Positions 44,258-55,882 of a stretch of DNA of 64,000 bases are shown piece by piece. The notes under the pieces are model-generated. The model worked only from the letters and a program-made list of their open reading frames with translations. It made no database searches and was not told where the DNA came from. The first letter of the stretch is position 1, and every line of letters begins with the position of its first letter. The position numbers and the translations under genes are program-made. The DNA is from Asterella californica (lineage: Eukaryota; Streptophyta; Marchantiopsida; Marchantiales; Aytoniaceae), in assembly GCA_036924285.1 (NCBI GenBank), contig JAYKYS010000039.1, positions 1 through 64,000 on the forward strand, in the 5' to 3' direction.

Positions 44258-47200
44258 CTCCCCTTCAAGCTCATCTCTACATCCTGTACTCCTAGACAAT
44301 GTCTGAAAGCATCAAACTTATCTCTAGGCAACGCCTTAGTGAAAATATCGGCAACCTGATCTCCTGTGCTCACATAACTGAGCTCAATCTCTCCTGCAAG
44401 GACCTTCTCTCTAATAAAGTGATAGTGCACCTCAATGTGCTTCGTCCTAGCATGGAAAACAGGATTACTAGCTAACTTCATGCTGCTAATGTTGTCTGTA
44501 TATACAACAACAGGATCTGTACACTCCACACCAATATCAGATAGCAGACATCGAAGCCAGATCGATTCGCATGTTGCGTTCGTTGCTCCTCGATACTCTG
44601 CTTCCGTGGATGACAAAGCAACTGTGGGTTGCTTCTTAGAAGCCCAGCTTATAGCAGCGCTTCCAAGTCCAAAAGCGTAACCTGACGTGGATCTCCTGTC
44701 GGTACTTCCTGCCCAATCAGCATCTGTGTAGCCATGTAACAACAATGGTCCACCGTATCGATAGTGAAGTCCGTACTGCATCGAGAACTTCACGTAGCGG
44801 AGGATCCGCTTGACAGCCTCAAAATGTGGTCTCCGTGGTGACCGCATGAATTGACTAATCAGACCGACAGCATAGCTCAAGTCTGGTCTGGTGATGGTCA
44901 AGTAGATAAGACTCCCAACCATCTGTCTGTACATGCGTGGATCATCCAGCAACTCACCATCCTCTGCTCCTAGCTTTACCCCTTGCTCTAATGGTGTAGC
45001 AATGGGTTTGCAATCAAGCATACCAAATCTCTCAAGCATATTGAGAGCATACTGTCGCTGTACAAGCCAAACATCCTTCCCATCTCTAATGAACTCCACG
45101 GCAAGGAAGTACTTGAGTTCTCCTAAGTCCATCATCTCGAACTCGGATTTCAAGTGATCCTTGATCTGAGAAATAAGCTCCTCAAAGTTACCGGTAATGA
45201 TCAAGTCATCAACATAGATGGTGATCACAACAATCCGGTCTCGTATTCTCAATGAATACAAGGTAGAGTCTGAACTACACAGGTGGAAACCAAGAGACTG
45301 CAAGTAAGAATTGATCTTTGCATACCATGCTCTTGGTGCCTGTTTCAGACCATAGAGAGCCTTCCGTAACTTACATACACGGGAAGGGAACTTAGGATCC
45401 TCATAACCAGGAGGTTGCTGCATGTAGACCTCCTCCTCAAGATCGCCATTGAGGAAGGCGTTCTTGAAGTCCATCTGGTGCATCTTCCAACCTTTCTGAG
45501 TTGCAACTGCAACTGCTGTTCGAATAGTCACCATCTTCGCAACATGAGCAAAGGTCTCCTCAAAATCCACTCCATGTTGCTGTGCGTAGCCCTTAGCTAC
45601 CAATCTGGCCTTGTACCGACACACGGTACCATCCGAGTTGCGCTTGACCTTGAAAACCCACCTGCAACCAATCGCTTTCTTACCCTGAGGTAAGTCTACC
45701 AACTCCCAAGTCTATTGGTGATGAAGTGCAGCAAGTTCAGCTTCCATAGCACTTACCCATTGGGTCTTGTGCATCGCCTCCTCAAGCGAACTCGGTTCCT
45801 GTTCCTGAAGAACATTGGCCATATATGCATGGTGCGCAGCAAGAAAACCTTCATGCATATACCTACTCACTGGATGTTTTGACTGCTCAGATCTGCGAGA
45901 GGTAATCGGTGCACTAGTCACCTCCCCTTGCAACTGATCTGACGTAGACGCCAAGGTCTGGGACAAAGTATCCAAGGGATGTGAAAGATCCACATATCTG
46001 GATGAGTCAAACATACGCTGCAATAGCACGCGCTCATCCTGTGTAGAAACTACACTAGTTCCACTAGGCTGTGTTACGTGGACTCCAGCGTTAACAACAG
46101 CTCTATGTGCAACAGATTCTGATCTGGAATCAGTGACTTCTCCAGATCCTCCACTCAACGTACTACTCTGAGGTACTACATTGGACTGACTCCTTGGTTC
46201 TACAGTAGGTACAGGGATGGCTATCACAGGTGCAGGTGCAAACCAAGACTGTAGCTCATCAAACACGACATCTCTACTGATATAGAACTGCTTGGACGAA
46301 GGATTGTAGCACCTATATCCTTTCGTATCAGAAGCATAACCAAGGAAGATACATCTATCTGCTTTCGGATCTAGTTTCTTACGTCTTTCATCAGGTATGT
46401 GCACATAACAGATACATCCGAAAACTTTAAGGAAAGAGTAATCAGGCTTACTGCCTGTGAAGACCTCCATCGGTGTCTTGCTGTGGACTGCCGCTGTAGG
46501 CATCCGGTTCATCAGATACACCGCACATGAAACAGCTTCTGCCCAGTAAGGTCTAGGCATGGTCTTCTCGTTCAACATCGCACGAGCAGCTTCTGCTATG
46601 TGTCGATTCTTGCGCTCCGCAACCCCGTTCTGCTGCGGACTGTAGCTGCAGGTCTTCTGGCGTCGGATACCATGCTCACGCAGATATGCATCGAACTCTC
46701 CAGAAAGAAACTCGCCTCCTCCATCAGATCTCAAATAGAGATAGATGCTCCAGACTGTTTTTCCACCAACTTGCGGAAAGTCTGGAATGCTGACAGTACT
46801 TCGGCAGAGGACTTGTTTCTCAACAAATAGATCCAAGTATAACGCGAATGATCATCAATGAACGACACGAAGTACTGGTCATACTTGACTGAGAAGCAGT
46901 CCATACATCAGTGTGAACAAGCTCCAGAAGCTTGTTCGCTCTACTGCCTGATCCCTTAAAGGGCTGTCTAGCTTGCTTGCCGAATTGACATGCTGCACAG
47001 ACTCCAATGGGCTCACTGGATTCGAATTTGGGCAGACCTGTAACCAGGTCAGAACTCGGAAGGCTTTTCAGCCTCTGAAAGTTCATGTGCCCAATTCGCT
47101 TGTGCCAGATGTCAATATCAGACACTACTGGACCACTCTGTCCATACATGGCAGCATGTAACTTAGGCGCAGATGCATCTAGTTTAAACAGCCTACCACT

Positions 47201-48481
47201 CTTGATACCTCGAGCTATGACAGTGCCATTCGAATCTTCAATAAAGCATCCATCTTTATTAAAACGCACTTGCAGACCCTGCTCTATCAACTGTCCTACA
47301 GATAGCAGGTTTCTAGTCAATGTAGGTACATGTAAGACATTCCGTATACCAGTAAACGTTGAGGCAGGAATGTCAAGTGGAATGTTACCCTTGTGCTGGA
47401 TCTTGTGCTTGGTGTCATCTCCTGTCACCATAAACTGTGGAGTCTCCACAGGCTCGAGTGAACTAAACCACTCCCGATGGGGAGTCATGTGACTGGTGGC
47501 GCCGGAGTCGATCACCCAGTCAGTCTGTGGCTCGAAAGCCGCATAACTCTGATGCGTAGTAATCAGCAATTGCTCCGAATAGACATGCTCAGTGACTGCA
47601 TAGCCTTGCTGGTTGCTGTTACCTTGTTGGGGGTTGTTGTCGTGTTGTCTCTGATCGTTCTGCTTCTTGTAGCACTGATTCGCATTGTGGCCTTGTTTCT
47701 TGCAGTAGTTGCAGGAACCAGGCGCTCTTCTCTGATTGTTGTTGGAACCACCAGACTGTTGCTGGTTCTGCTGGTTCTGCGATTGCTGTTGCTGTTGCTG
47801 TCCGCGACCCCGACCACGTCCAGCACCTTTGCCACGACCCCTACCTCGATATCCTCCAGAACCTGCAAAATAGACAGATTCTTGCTGACCCGTCGAAGTA
47901 GAACTCCCCAGTAGGCGCACCTCCTCTCCTAACATCATAGGAACAAGCTCATCAAACCGCGGAAGAGGTTCTCTGGTCGAAATCGATGTTATGAACTGTT
48001 TGTACTCTGCAGGCATTCCTTGCAATGTGGCTCCGATCAAGACAGTGGGATCAATCTCGACTTTGACAGAAGATAGCTGATCCGCAAGCTGCTTGACCCC
48101 GTTCACATAGTCGTTTATGCACATCGACCCCTTCTTCACGATATTGAACTGCTGCAGCAATTGTAGCTTCCGCGCCTCTGTTCTGGATTGAAACAGATGC
48201 GCGAGTGCATCCCAAGCTTTCTTGGGCGTATCACAATCCTGGATGTGACCGATCATCGATGCTGAAACTGTCAGCGCGATGTAGTGAATAGCCTGATATG
48301 AGCGCTTCTTCCACTCCTTGAATTTCGGATCAGAAATTGGCACTTCAGGCGCTTTCTCCTCCTCAGTGATAAGATCCCATAGATCTTGTCCCTGCAGGAA
48401 AGTCTTCATCCGGAACTTCCACACTTGGTAGTTGTTCTTGTCGAGTTTCTCTCCAGTGATCAAAGACACAGACTCCGCCAT
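44200..48481 (-). pseudogene. copia Gag-Pol polyprotein, two frameshifts and one stop
   Basis: Best start MAESVSLITGEKLDKNNY at 48481; the open frame extends to 48568. Order: Gag (NNYQVWKFRMKTFLQGQ), RNA-binding zinc knuckle CNYCKKQGHNANQC, protease WVIDSGATSHM, GAG-preintegrase WHKRIGHMNFQRL, integrase (HTDV, FIDDHSRY, SPQQNGVAERKNRH carrying the D, D and E), reverse transcriptase (MDFKNAFLNG, YVDDLIITG), RNase H (YTDADWAG, SSTEAEY) to HFIREKV and FTKALPR. Frame changes near 46905 and 46740 within integrase, and TAG at 45712-45714 before the RT block, inactivate it. Everything else is well preserved. Confidence 0.95.
44258..44266 (-). other. polypurine tract of the copia element
   Basis: GAAGGGGAG in element orientation, directly abutting the 3' LTR. 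It primes plus-strand DNA synthesis. Confidence 0.85.
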
Positions 48482-49141
48482 AGCTGCAATGTCGAAATTG
48501 CACTGTTCTGTACGCGGAAAACCTCCCAGAAACTGCACAAAACTCGTCTCTCCCCACCGCGCGATCAAGAGTTGTCACAAGTCACGACGAGGCGACTCCA
48601 CGAACTCCTCCTGTAGCGACAACGAGAAAAGAACCTGTGCGCGAACTGTAGGTGTACAAAACACGACGGAAACGTCGAAAGAACACACCAAGAAAGGTCG
48701 AAACTGGACCAAATGAGGTCGAAAATGGGCGTGCGACCCCTTGAAATTTTCAGATATTTTCAAATAGCTAAACCCTAAACCCACCCTTATTCGAAACAGG
48801 ATTAGTTTTGGACTCAAGTCCTAAACTTTTGTTTTGGTCGAAAAAGATCCGTTTGAAAATCTGCCGCTGGAAATCTCCAAATCGACTGAAACTTGGCCCA
48901 GTACACAATTCGCACCTTCTGAGCAAGACAGCCTTGGAAGGACTGGTCGACAGAAAATAGCGAGAAAAAATCGTCTAGGCCTCCGAAATCGCGTTCAAAG
49001 TTTCTGGTGGCGAAAGAAACGGTTTCGCCTCACCCGAACGCATCAGCAGGATAGAGCTCGACATCAGACACAACTCCGGCTGCTCTCTCCTGTACTCCAA
49101 ACTCCATCTTGCCTATCAGCAAGGGACACACACTCTCACCA

Positions 49142-49153
49142 GCTCTGATACCA
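49142..49153 (-). other. primer-binding site, initiator Met-tRNA
   Basis: TGGTATCAGAGC in element orientation, directly abutting the 5' LTR. It matches the 3' end of plant initiator Met-tRNA. Confidence 0.95.
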
Positions 49154-49382
49154 TGTAGAAAGATCGATACTTCGATGACACTCCAAGAAGAGAGAGAGCG
49201 AGTAGACAAGGAAGTAAAATAGGAATGAGATGAGAGAGGCTTTGCCTCTCTCTGTATATATAGTGGAGGTGAGTACAAGGGAAACCCTAATGGTGGGTTA
49301 GCCCTCTAACTAACTCTAACAACCCTAACCACTCCGGCTAATGGTAGCCGTCGATCTACTAGAGCTTGGGACTATATCAACA
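49154..49382 (-). repeat. copia 5' LTR with TATA box
   Basis: 229 bp. A TATATATA core lies at 49255-49262. Next to it, a 9-bp perfect hairpin GAGAGAGGC-TTT-GCCTCTCTC (49232-49252) would lie near the start of the transcript. The plus-strand limit gives the element-orientation start TGTTGATATAG. Confidence 0.9.
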
Positions 49383-49418
49383 TTTTTGGTACTTGAATCA
49401 TCACTCTGATGGTCAGAA

Positions 49419-50525
49419 ATGTTGACTAGAGAGCACGACGTCATCAGCTACCTCCTTTATCTAGAAAATGTCAAAGATATTGTTGTACGACCAAGCTTGC
49501 AGTTCATGGAAGGGAGGCTGTTAATCTTGTTTCAGTTACAAAAGATGCTACGATGGTTTTTGGCTCGAGAACTGACTTTGTGTACTGCTTCCAACATTTA
49601 CATGGATGGAAAATTTGATGCTTGTCCTCACTTGTTTTTACAACTGTTCATAATGTACACTTTTTTTGCGACATGCAAGTACCGTTGTTGTATATTCTCA
49701 TGAGCAGCAAAGATAGAGAAGCATATATATTCGTTTCGTGAAGGACTTGGCAGTTCACCATGAATGACGTTTTTTTCCCGAACGGATTCTAAGTGACTTC
49801 GGATCTGGTTTGATATCTACTATCCGTGATGAGTTTCCAGAGTCTTCACATCGAAGGTGTTACTTCCCACTCAAGGAACGACATTTTTCTCTCAAACAAA
49901 TCCTAAATTACTTCGGATCTGGTTTGGTATCTGCTATCCGTGATAAGTTTTCAGATTCCTTGCATCGAAGGTGTTACTTTCACTTCACTCAAGCAATTTG
50001 GTAGAATGTTCAACATTTGGGTTTGACTCACATGTACATCTGAAGTGACGTCATAAGAGGAGAGATTCGACAACTTCTGGCTCTAGCTTTTATGGCGAAG
50101 TCCAAGATGGTCTTCAAGCAATAGTCCTTTCACATTCACATAGAGATCATGTTAAATTGAGGAGCTTGTTGGATTATTTCAGTACTTATTGATGTGCGCG
50201 TGTTCTATTGAGGATGTGGAATGTATATGACAGTCATCGGAGGAGAGAGAACAACAACTGTGAAGGTTAGCACCAAACATTCAACCGGATGGTGAATCAT
50301 CATCATCCAAACATTTATCAACTGGTTTCATGCCTCATAAGTGAACAAGCAACAGAAGTTCGAGAATGACTCCAGATCTTTGCAGGGCAACTTATTCAAC
50401 TTTGAAGTAAAACTTACGCAAGTATTAATTATGCTCTATATACATTGAAAGACCAATATGACACATGTCTTCTTAGTATGGTTCAGTACTTGACTGCAGT
50501 GAGTTATAACTTAGCAAGCATGTAG
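49419..50525 (+). pseudogene. MULE transposase core and C-terminus
   Basis: Pieces in order: NIYMDGKFDACPHLFLQL (first catalytic Asp in MDG, about 49596), SSKDREAYIF in a shifted frame, DFGSGLVSAIRDKF (second Asp region), HRRCYFHFTQAIW, LALAFMAKSK, then NNNCEG-stop-HQTFNRMVNHHHPNIYQ with the third catalytic residue Glu (about 50260-50320). It ends YLTAVSYNLASM at TAG 50523-50525. This is the DDE core of Mutator-like transposases. Stops (one replaces the usual Trp after CEG), frameshifts and a tandem duplication at 49763-49995 show decay. Confidence 0.75.
49763..49995 (+). repeat. tandem duplication of about 115-119 bp in the MULE gene
   Basis: 49763-49876 and 49877-49995 align throughout (TTCGGATCTGGTTTGRTATC and CATCGAAGGTGTTACTT in both). 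The unit encodes the second catalytic-Asp region, which is therefore present twice. Confidence 0.85.
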
Positions 50526-50670
50526 TTTGAGTGTGATAACTCTATATGGTATAACACTAAGTGAATATCTAGTGAATATTATATTTCTCTATTCTTATTT
50601 TATATTAAATATTTTTGATTCTCTTAATATAGTTTTTATAACATAAAACGTTTTGTATTATATGAGTTAT

Positions 50671-50888
50671 TGTTAAAGATAATGTCTAGTCTATAGTCAC
50701 ATCTATAGTCACCTCCATAGGCACATCTACAGTCACATCTCTATGACTAATGACTGACTAGTGACTAACCTCTTGTCCATAGGTTAGAGTATATAGCAAC
50801 CCCTTCTTGGGAGATGATGAGTCGACTGATTCCTTTGCTGATATCTCTTATACAAGAGAGACAAGTTACTTGGTTTGGTTCTTTAACT
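50671..50888 (+). repeat. probable 5' LTR of the older copia
   Basis: About 218 bp with TGTTAAAG and CTTTAACT ends (last base apparently mutated from A). It carries short repeats of TCTATAGTCAC near 50690-50730 and a TATATAG at 50790. It is inferred from the adjoining PBS, as no second LTR exists for comparison. Confidence 0.5.
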
Positions 50889-50900
50889 TGGTATCAGAGC
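50889..50900 (+). other. primer-binding site, initiator Met-tRNA
   Basis: TGGTATCAGAGC directly after the LTR-like segment. Confidence 0.9.
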
Positions 50901-51346
50901 TTAGGTACGAGCATTAGCAAGGAGATTGAGGAACCAGAGAGTAAAAAAAGACATAGAGTGAGCACATCACCTTCAACTGAAATGAGAGAAAGTAGACGAA
51001 AATGTCTAGTCAAACCACCTTTGACTGTATTTTTGGAGGAGAAGGAGATCGAATTAGGCAAATCGGAGAGTGGATTTAGGGGTTAAAAAAGCTCCGCCTG
51101 GAAAGAGCTTCCAAACAGTTCAACTTTTGACCCAAACGGACCTCGAATAAGGAAGTTACACTTTGAGGAACCCTTGGTCAATGGAACTTTGACTATGTTT
51201 TTGAAGGTCTTAACGATCAATTTTGGCAATTCTGAGATTTTTTCCGTGTTGGACAACGTGCAAAGGATAACAATATAGACACTACTTCCACCTCCACAAT
51301 CACTTTGAGGAGTTCCAGATTTTTCTAGCTACTTAACTTTCTACCG

Positions 51347-54300
51347 ATGATCAACGTTAGTGATAGCTTGCTTCATGATCATCATAAATTGGATAGTACA
51401 AACTATCCAATATGGTGTTTCAAGGTTCAAGCCATTTTTCAGAATTATGACTTGTGGGACATAGTGCTAGGTAATGAAGAAAGACCTTTTGAATCACCAG
51501 CAGCTATCAAAGCCTGGAACAAACGAGATCAACAAGCTCTAGCCATCATCAAAAGGACCATCAAAGACTCAGAAGTCTTAGATATCTTGGAGGCTAAAAC
51601 TTCGGAAGAGGCTTGGGATACATTCACCAAGAAACATGAATGAGCAGCTCGAGGGAGAAAGAGAATGTTACGCAGAAAGTTAAATACTTTGCAAATGGCT
51701 ATGGGCATCTCACTCGAAGAGCACTTCAATACAGTTAAAGGGTTGGTAGAACAACTGAAGACCTAGGTGGAGGTATAGACGAGGATGATTTGGTGCTGAT
51801 AGTGCTCCAGAGCTTACAAGAACCATACAAGCATTTTGTCAAAGCTGTAGATGTACACAAGGATCTTGTCACATTTGAAGAACTGCAGACTCTAACTTTG
51901 CAAGAAGCTATGAACATTGAAACTAAGTCAACTCAAGCAACTGTCACTAATGATGCTGCTTTCTTCTCCAAGAGGAGAGATCATAAACGTGGTAGACCTC
52001 AAGACTCACAATCAAAACAGAAGGAGCATTGGGACAACAAGAAAGGCAAGTTCAACAAACGAGACTCAGAGGGCAACTCCAACAAACCAAAACATGGGAA
52101 CTGCAACTACTGTAAGAAATGCGGTCACTACGCGTATGAATGCAGAAAGAAGGCATCTGATCAACGTTCCAACACCAACAACAGAGATAACTTCGTACAG
52201 GCAACTGATAACAAAGAGAAGTTATTCTTCACTGCCATGTACACTGATATTCATGACAACAATGGTGGATTGATTCTGGAGCATCGAATCATATCACATC
52301 AAAGAAAGAGTGGTTTCAAGATTTTCATCGTCTAAATGGACTTGAGATACGTCTAGGTGATGGTAAGAGATATCAAGTCCAGAGGAAGGTAACATTCATA
52401 TTAAGCTATCTTTAGGTCAGATTCGAACCATTGGAGGTGTTTGGTTTGTATCTGGTGTAGTGCATAATCTTTTGAGTGTTGATAAACTTGTTACAAAAGA
52501 GTTTCAACTGTCATTTGATGCACAATGATGTTCTATTCTCGACCAAGGATCTGTGGTAGCTACAAGGTTGAAGCCACTTGTATGAGTTACAAGTCTTACC
52601 TTTGGCAGCTGCAGTTCTAGCTGCTGTAACAAAGACGAGCGAATTATGACATCTTCGACTTGGACACTTACACTATCAGAGAATGCAGAAGTTGTTTCAT
52701 GAGAACTTGGCACTTGGTGTTTCCAAACTCGTCCTTGTAAACACCCTGTGTGAAGTTTGTCTCAGATCTAAACAGACTCGAAGGAAGTTCTTCAAAACTA
52801 CTGCAATAAGAGCAACAGAAATCCTTCAGCTGTTACATACAGATCTCTGTGGACCTTTTGAGACTATTTCGCTTGGAGATTCTAAGTATTTTATGCTCGT
52901 TGTTGATGACTTCTCGAGATACATTTGGGTTTTCTTCTTGTTAAGAAAGTCCGAAGCACTCTCGCATCTTCAACAGTTTGTTAACATGGTGGAATGACAA
53001 AGTGGACAACAAGTGAAGAAGCTATGAAGTGATAGAGGAGGAGCGTTCACTTCCAAGGCAGCTGACAAATATTTCACTGAGAAGGAGATACTACGGCAGT
53101 TGACTATAACTTACACGCCTCAGCAAAATGGAGTTGTTGAGAGGAGGAACAAAATTGTCATGGAGATGACAAGAAGCCTTCTTCTTGAGCAAGATCTTCC
53201 AAAAGACCTTTGGGCTGAAGCTGTGAATACTGCGGTTTACCTTCTCAATAGAAGTCCAACTAATGCTATGTACAAAAAAACTCCATTTGAACCTTTCACA
53301 AGGAAGAAACCATACCTCTCTAACCTACGAATTTTTGGATGTAAAGCATATGCTAGAACAAAAATTACTCCAAAAGTTTGATGATAGATCTCAGATCTGT
53401 ACATTCATACGATATCCAGAAAGAGAAAAGGGATATAGGCTGTTGAATGCTGCAAGAAAGATCATCATCAGTTGAGATGTAGTATTTTTAGAGGTCCCTT
53501 CATCTCAAAATTCACAACATCATCTTTCTGACCTACCTCTTCTCTCAATCCGAACACCTACTTCAGAGAATCATGAAGAAGAAACTCTAGTAGAACCACC
53601 ACCTACACCACTTACACATGTTGAAGTTACTGAATCAGGTCCAACTACAGCAGATTCGTCTCTGATACACTAGACTACTTCAGATTCGAATCTTGCCGCC
53701 CAACCAAGGAGACCCATCAGAACAAGGAAGGTTCTTGCAAGGCTAGAGGATATATTCTCATGGCTGAAGCTCAAGGTGATGGAGAAACTATTACATTTGA
53801 GGAACCTTTCAGTAAAGGTCAATGGAGACGTGCTATGCAGGAAAAATATGATGCATTACTCAAAAATGCAACCTGGAGCCTAGTACCTCTTCCAGCAAAC
53901 AAGAAAGCACTTGGCTGTAAGTGGGTTTATAAGATCAAGAGACATGCGGATGAAACTATTGAGAGATACAAGGCTCGTCTTGTTGCAAAAAGTTATTTGC
54001 AGACTCAGGAGAAGATTTTCAAGAGACCTTCACAACTGTGGTAAAACTTAACTCCATTTGAGTTCTTTGTACTCTTGCAAAACTACATGGTTGGAAGTGT
54101 TTACAAATGGATGTTAAGAATGCATTTCTTAATGGGATTCTTGAAGAAGATATCTACTTGCAGCAACCACCTGGATTTGTTCATAAAGGAGATGAACAAA
54201 TAGTATGCAAGCTGCATAAGACATTGTATGGCCTCAAACAAGCTCCAAGGGCTTGGTACACAATAATTGACAATTTCTTGAAGCAGCAAGGCTTCTCTCC

Positions 54301-54729
54301 TACAAAAGGTGATCCAAACTTTTATGTTTTGATTACTTCTCAAGATATTGTGTTACTGTTACTGTACTTGGATGATCTGATAATACTGGGAAGTAATCAA
54401 GGAGGAGTACAGAAGATTCAGCAAGCTTTATGCAAGGGTTTGGAATGAAAGATCTAGGACTTCTCAACTTTTGCCTTGGAGTTCAGTTTCTGGAACACAA
54501 TGAAATGTTATACCTCTCTCAGGCAAGATACACAGAAAGTATACTTCAGGATTACTATCATTTTAAGATTTCAGATCCCTTTATGAAGAAATCTACACAA
54601 ACTCTAGTGCAAATTATCATGCAAGGTCTAAAACAAACTCTCCTACTAAAATCTAGATTTAAGGTCTCACATAGATTTGATATAGAGCTTCAAATTATCT
54701 TGTCAACTTCAAACCCGAGTAGTTCGTAA
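51347..54729 (+). pseudogene. copia Gag-Pol relic
   Basis: Gag begins at ATG 51347 (KLDSTNYPIWCFKVQAIFQN), with a zinc knuckle CNYCKKCGHYAYEC (about 52110). Protease is present in a shifted frame (DSGASNHITSKKEWF, about 52275). Integrase follows: LLHTDLCGPF, VVDDFSRYIW, TPQQNGVVERRNK. Reverse transcriptase follows: KALGCKWVYKIKRHADE, MDVKNAFLNGILEED, YLDDLIILG. RNase H is missing. At least eight stops or frameshifts (for example at 51643, 52996, 53379 and 54043). It is older than the neighbouring copia. Confidence 0.9.
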
Positions 54730-55294
54730 ACCACAGGTCCAAATCACACAGTTGAGATGATGCTGGAAACATCTCCTCTTTCCAATGATACCAAGCATGA
54801 GCCAAACTGAGTTGTGTGGAGATAACTACTTCCGTTAAAAGTTTACTGATCTCTTCACTTTAGTAAATCTGCACAAGATCTCGTGTTGATTTGCTGAGTA
54901 GATCCATCTTGATCCAAAAACCCATACGAAGTATCTATTTTCCAAGCGAAAAATGACAACATCTAATCAAAATTCTGCTACCAAAACTGTAAGAGTCCTC
55001 AGCTTTTAATACTCTTTGGAAGCTAAGGGGTAGAAATCCGGATGTCATGCATGCAAACTTGCCAAGTGTCATGTGTCCCAAAAGGTTGGATGGTGCATAT
55101 GAGTAGTGACACCTCATCTTAATCTACCACCTCAGCTCTAACGCTGTAATAAGTAGAGTCCTACTTATCAACTAGAGGAGAAATTGGTTTGGTAGAAGTC
55201 TTTGGTATAAGAATTAGTTACGGCTAAGTTGGCCGAAGAATACATGCAGCAAATAGTACTTCTACCAATAGGCGAGTGCGCCAAAAGTCCGCCG
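54730..55294. other. spacer, no gene seen
   Basis: Contains ATAAGTAG-AGTC-CTACTTAT at about 55150-55170, a small hairpin upstream of the heat-shock-element array. The start TGTAATAAGTAG could be the left end of an LTR that carries the array (speculative). Confidence 0.35.
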
Positions 55295-55300
55295 GGAAAC

Positions 55301-55428
55301 TTCCAGAAGGAAGCTTCTAGAACTTTCCAGCCGGGGAGCTTCCAGAAAGAAGTTTCTAGAAAGAAGCTTCTAGAACTTTCCAGCCGGGAAGCTTCCAGAA
55401 GGAAGTTTCTAGAAAGAAGCTTCTAGAA
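55301..55428. promoter_or_regulatory. array of eight TTCNNGAA heat-shock-element modules
   Basis: TTCCAGAA at 55301, 55340 and 55393; TTCTAGAA at 55315, 55354, 55368, 55407 and 55421. At 55310-55322, 55363-55375 and 55416-55428 the wording GAAGCTTCTAGAA gives perfect three-unit elements with 5-bp spacing. The array is built from a tandem unit of about 53 bp. Heat-shock transcription factor trimers bind alternating nGAAn units. A TATA box follows 140 bp downstream. Confidence 0.8.
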
Positions 55429-55567
55429 CTTTCCAGCGAGCCTTCTACGTGGCTCATTCTGAACCTCTAGATGTTGTTCTAGATCTAAGGCTGCATGTAA
55501 GCCACATCAGCGATTCGCGTAAGAGATGAACATTGGCCGGAAGCTTATCATGTACTATTCCTCTCAC

Positions 55568-55577
55568 TATATAAAGG
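55568..55577 (+). promoter_or_regulatory. TATA box downstream of the heat-shock elements
   Basis: TATATAAAGG at 55568-55577, following the array and an ACGTGG core at 55446. Transcription would start near 55600 on the plus strand. Confidence 0.6.
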
Positions 55578-55675
55578 CTGCGAATGCACCACCACGGGCA
55601 TTCGAGTTTCGCGTTCACTCTAGAGCCTCATCTTACAAACGCCATATCAGTATCTTCATCCAATCAGCACTTGCA

Positions 55676-55882
55676 ATGTCAACACTCTCCTCCATCAGCA
55701 CTCCAGATGCCACATCAGCTTGTCAAACGTCTCATCAACTATCTCTAAAAGTCAACACTGCATGTAACTCCGTTTTCTTAGCTCTGTCCATGATCAAAAG
55801 ATTAATTTTGATCTCATTGGCAAGGGCTATCAATGCTGCTATAAATTCAAAGACATGTTTGAAACAAGTTGAGAAATTCTAG
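55676..55882 (+). CDS. 68-codon frame downstream of the heat-shock promoter
   Basis: First ATG after the predicted transcription start, giving MSTLSSISTPDATSACQTSH to a stop at 55880-55882. It is Ser/Thr-rich then hydrophobic, with no family recognised. If the array belongs to an LTR, this may be leader sequence rather than a gene. Confidence 0.25.
   Translation: MSTLSSISTPDATSACQTSHQLSLKVNTACNSVFLALSMIKRLILISLARAINAAINSKTCLKQVEKF

Larger units (their letters stand above)
44029..49382 (-). mobile_element. young Ty1/copia LTR retrotransposon
   Basis: Two 229-bp LTRs (44029-44257 and 49154-49382) with TGT..ACA ends differ at about 2 positions. The PBS adjoins the right (5') LTR and the polypurine tract adjoins the left (3') LTR, giving minus orientation. 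Flanking 5-mers are ATTTT and TTTTT, a probable target duplication with one change. It is full-length (5,354 bp) and recently inserted, but its gag-pol is frameshifted and has a stop, so it needs proteins in trans. Confidence 0.95.
43320..50525 (+). mobile_element. MULE with FLYWCH domain, split by a copia insertion
   Basis: FLYWCH-type and linker sequence lies left of the copia element (43320-43670) and the MULE transposase core and C-terminus lie to its right (49419-50525), on the same strand and in the order of FLYWCH-MULE proteins. The copia (44029-49382) therefore inserted into this older element. Terminal inverted repeats were not found, so the limits are those of coding sequence. Confidence 0.65.
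50671..54729 (+). mobile_element. older copia element, plus strand, 3'-truncated
   Basis: Starts TGTTAAAGATAATG at 50671 with an LTR-like segment to about 50888, a PBS at 50889-50900, then gag-pol to about 54729, where homology stops within or after RT. I find no 3' LTR. Orientation and codon style differ from the young copia at 44-49 kb, so it is an independent family. Confidence 0.75.

Noticed and set aside
47563..47914. Frames opposite and overlapping the copia gag
   Set aside because: They are shadows of the low-complexity Gln/Gly/Arg-rich Gag region.
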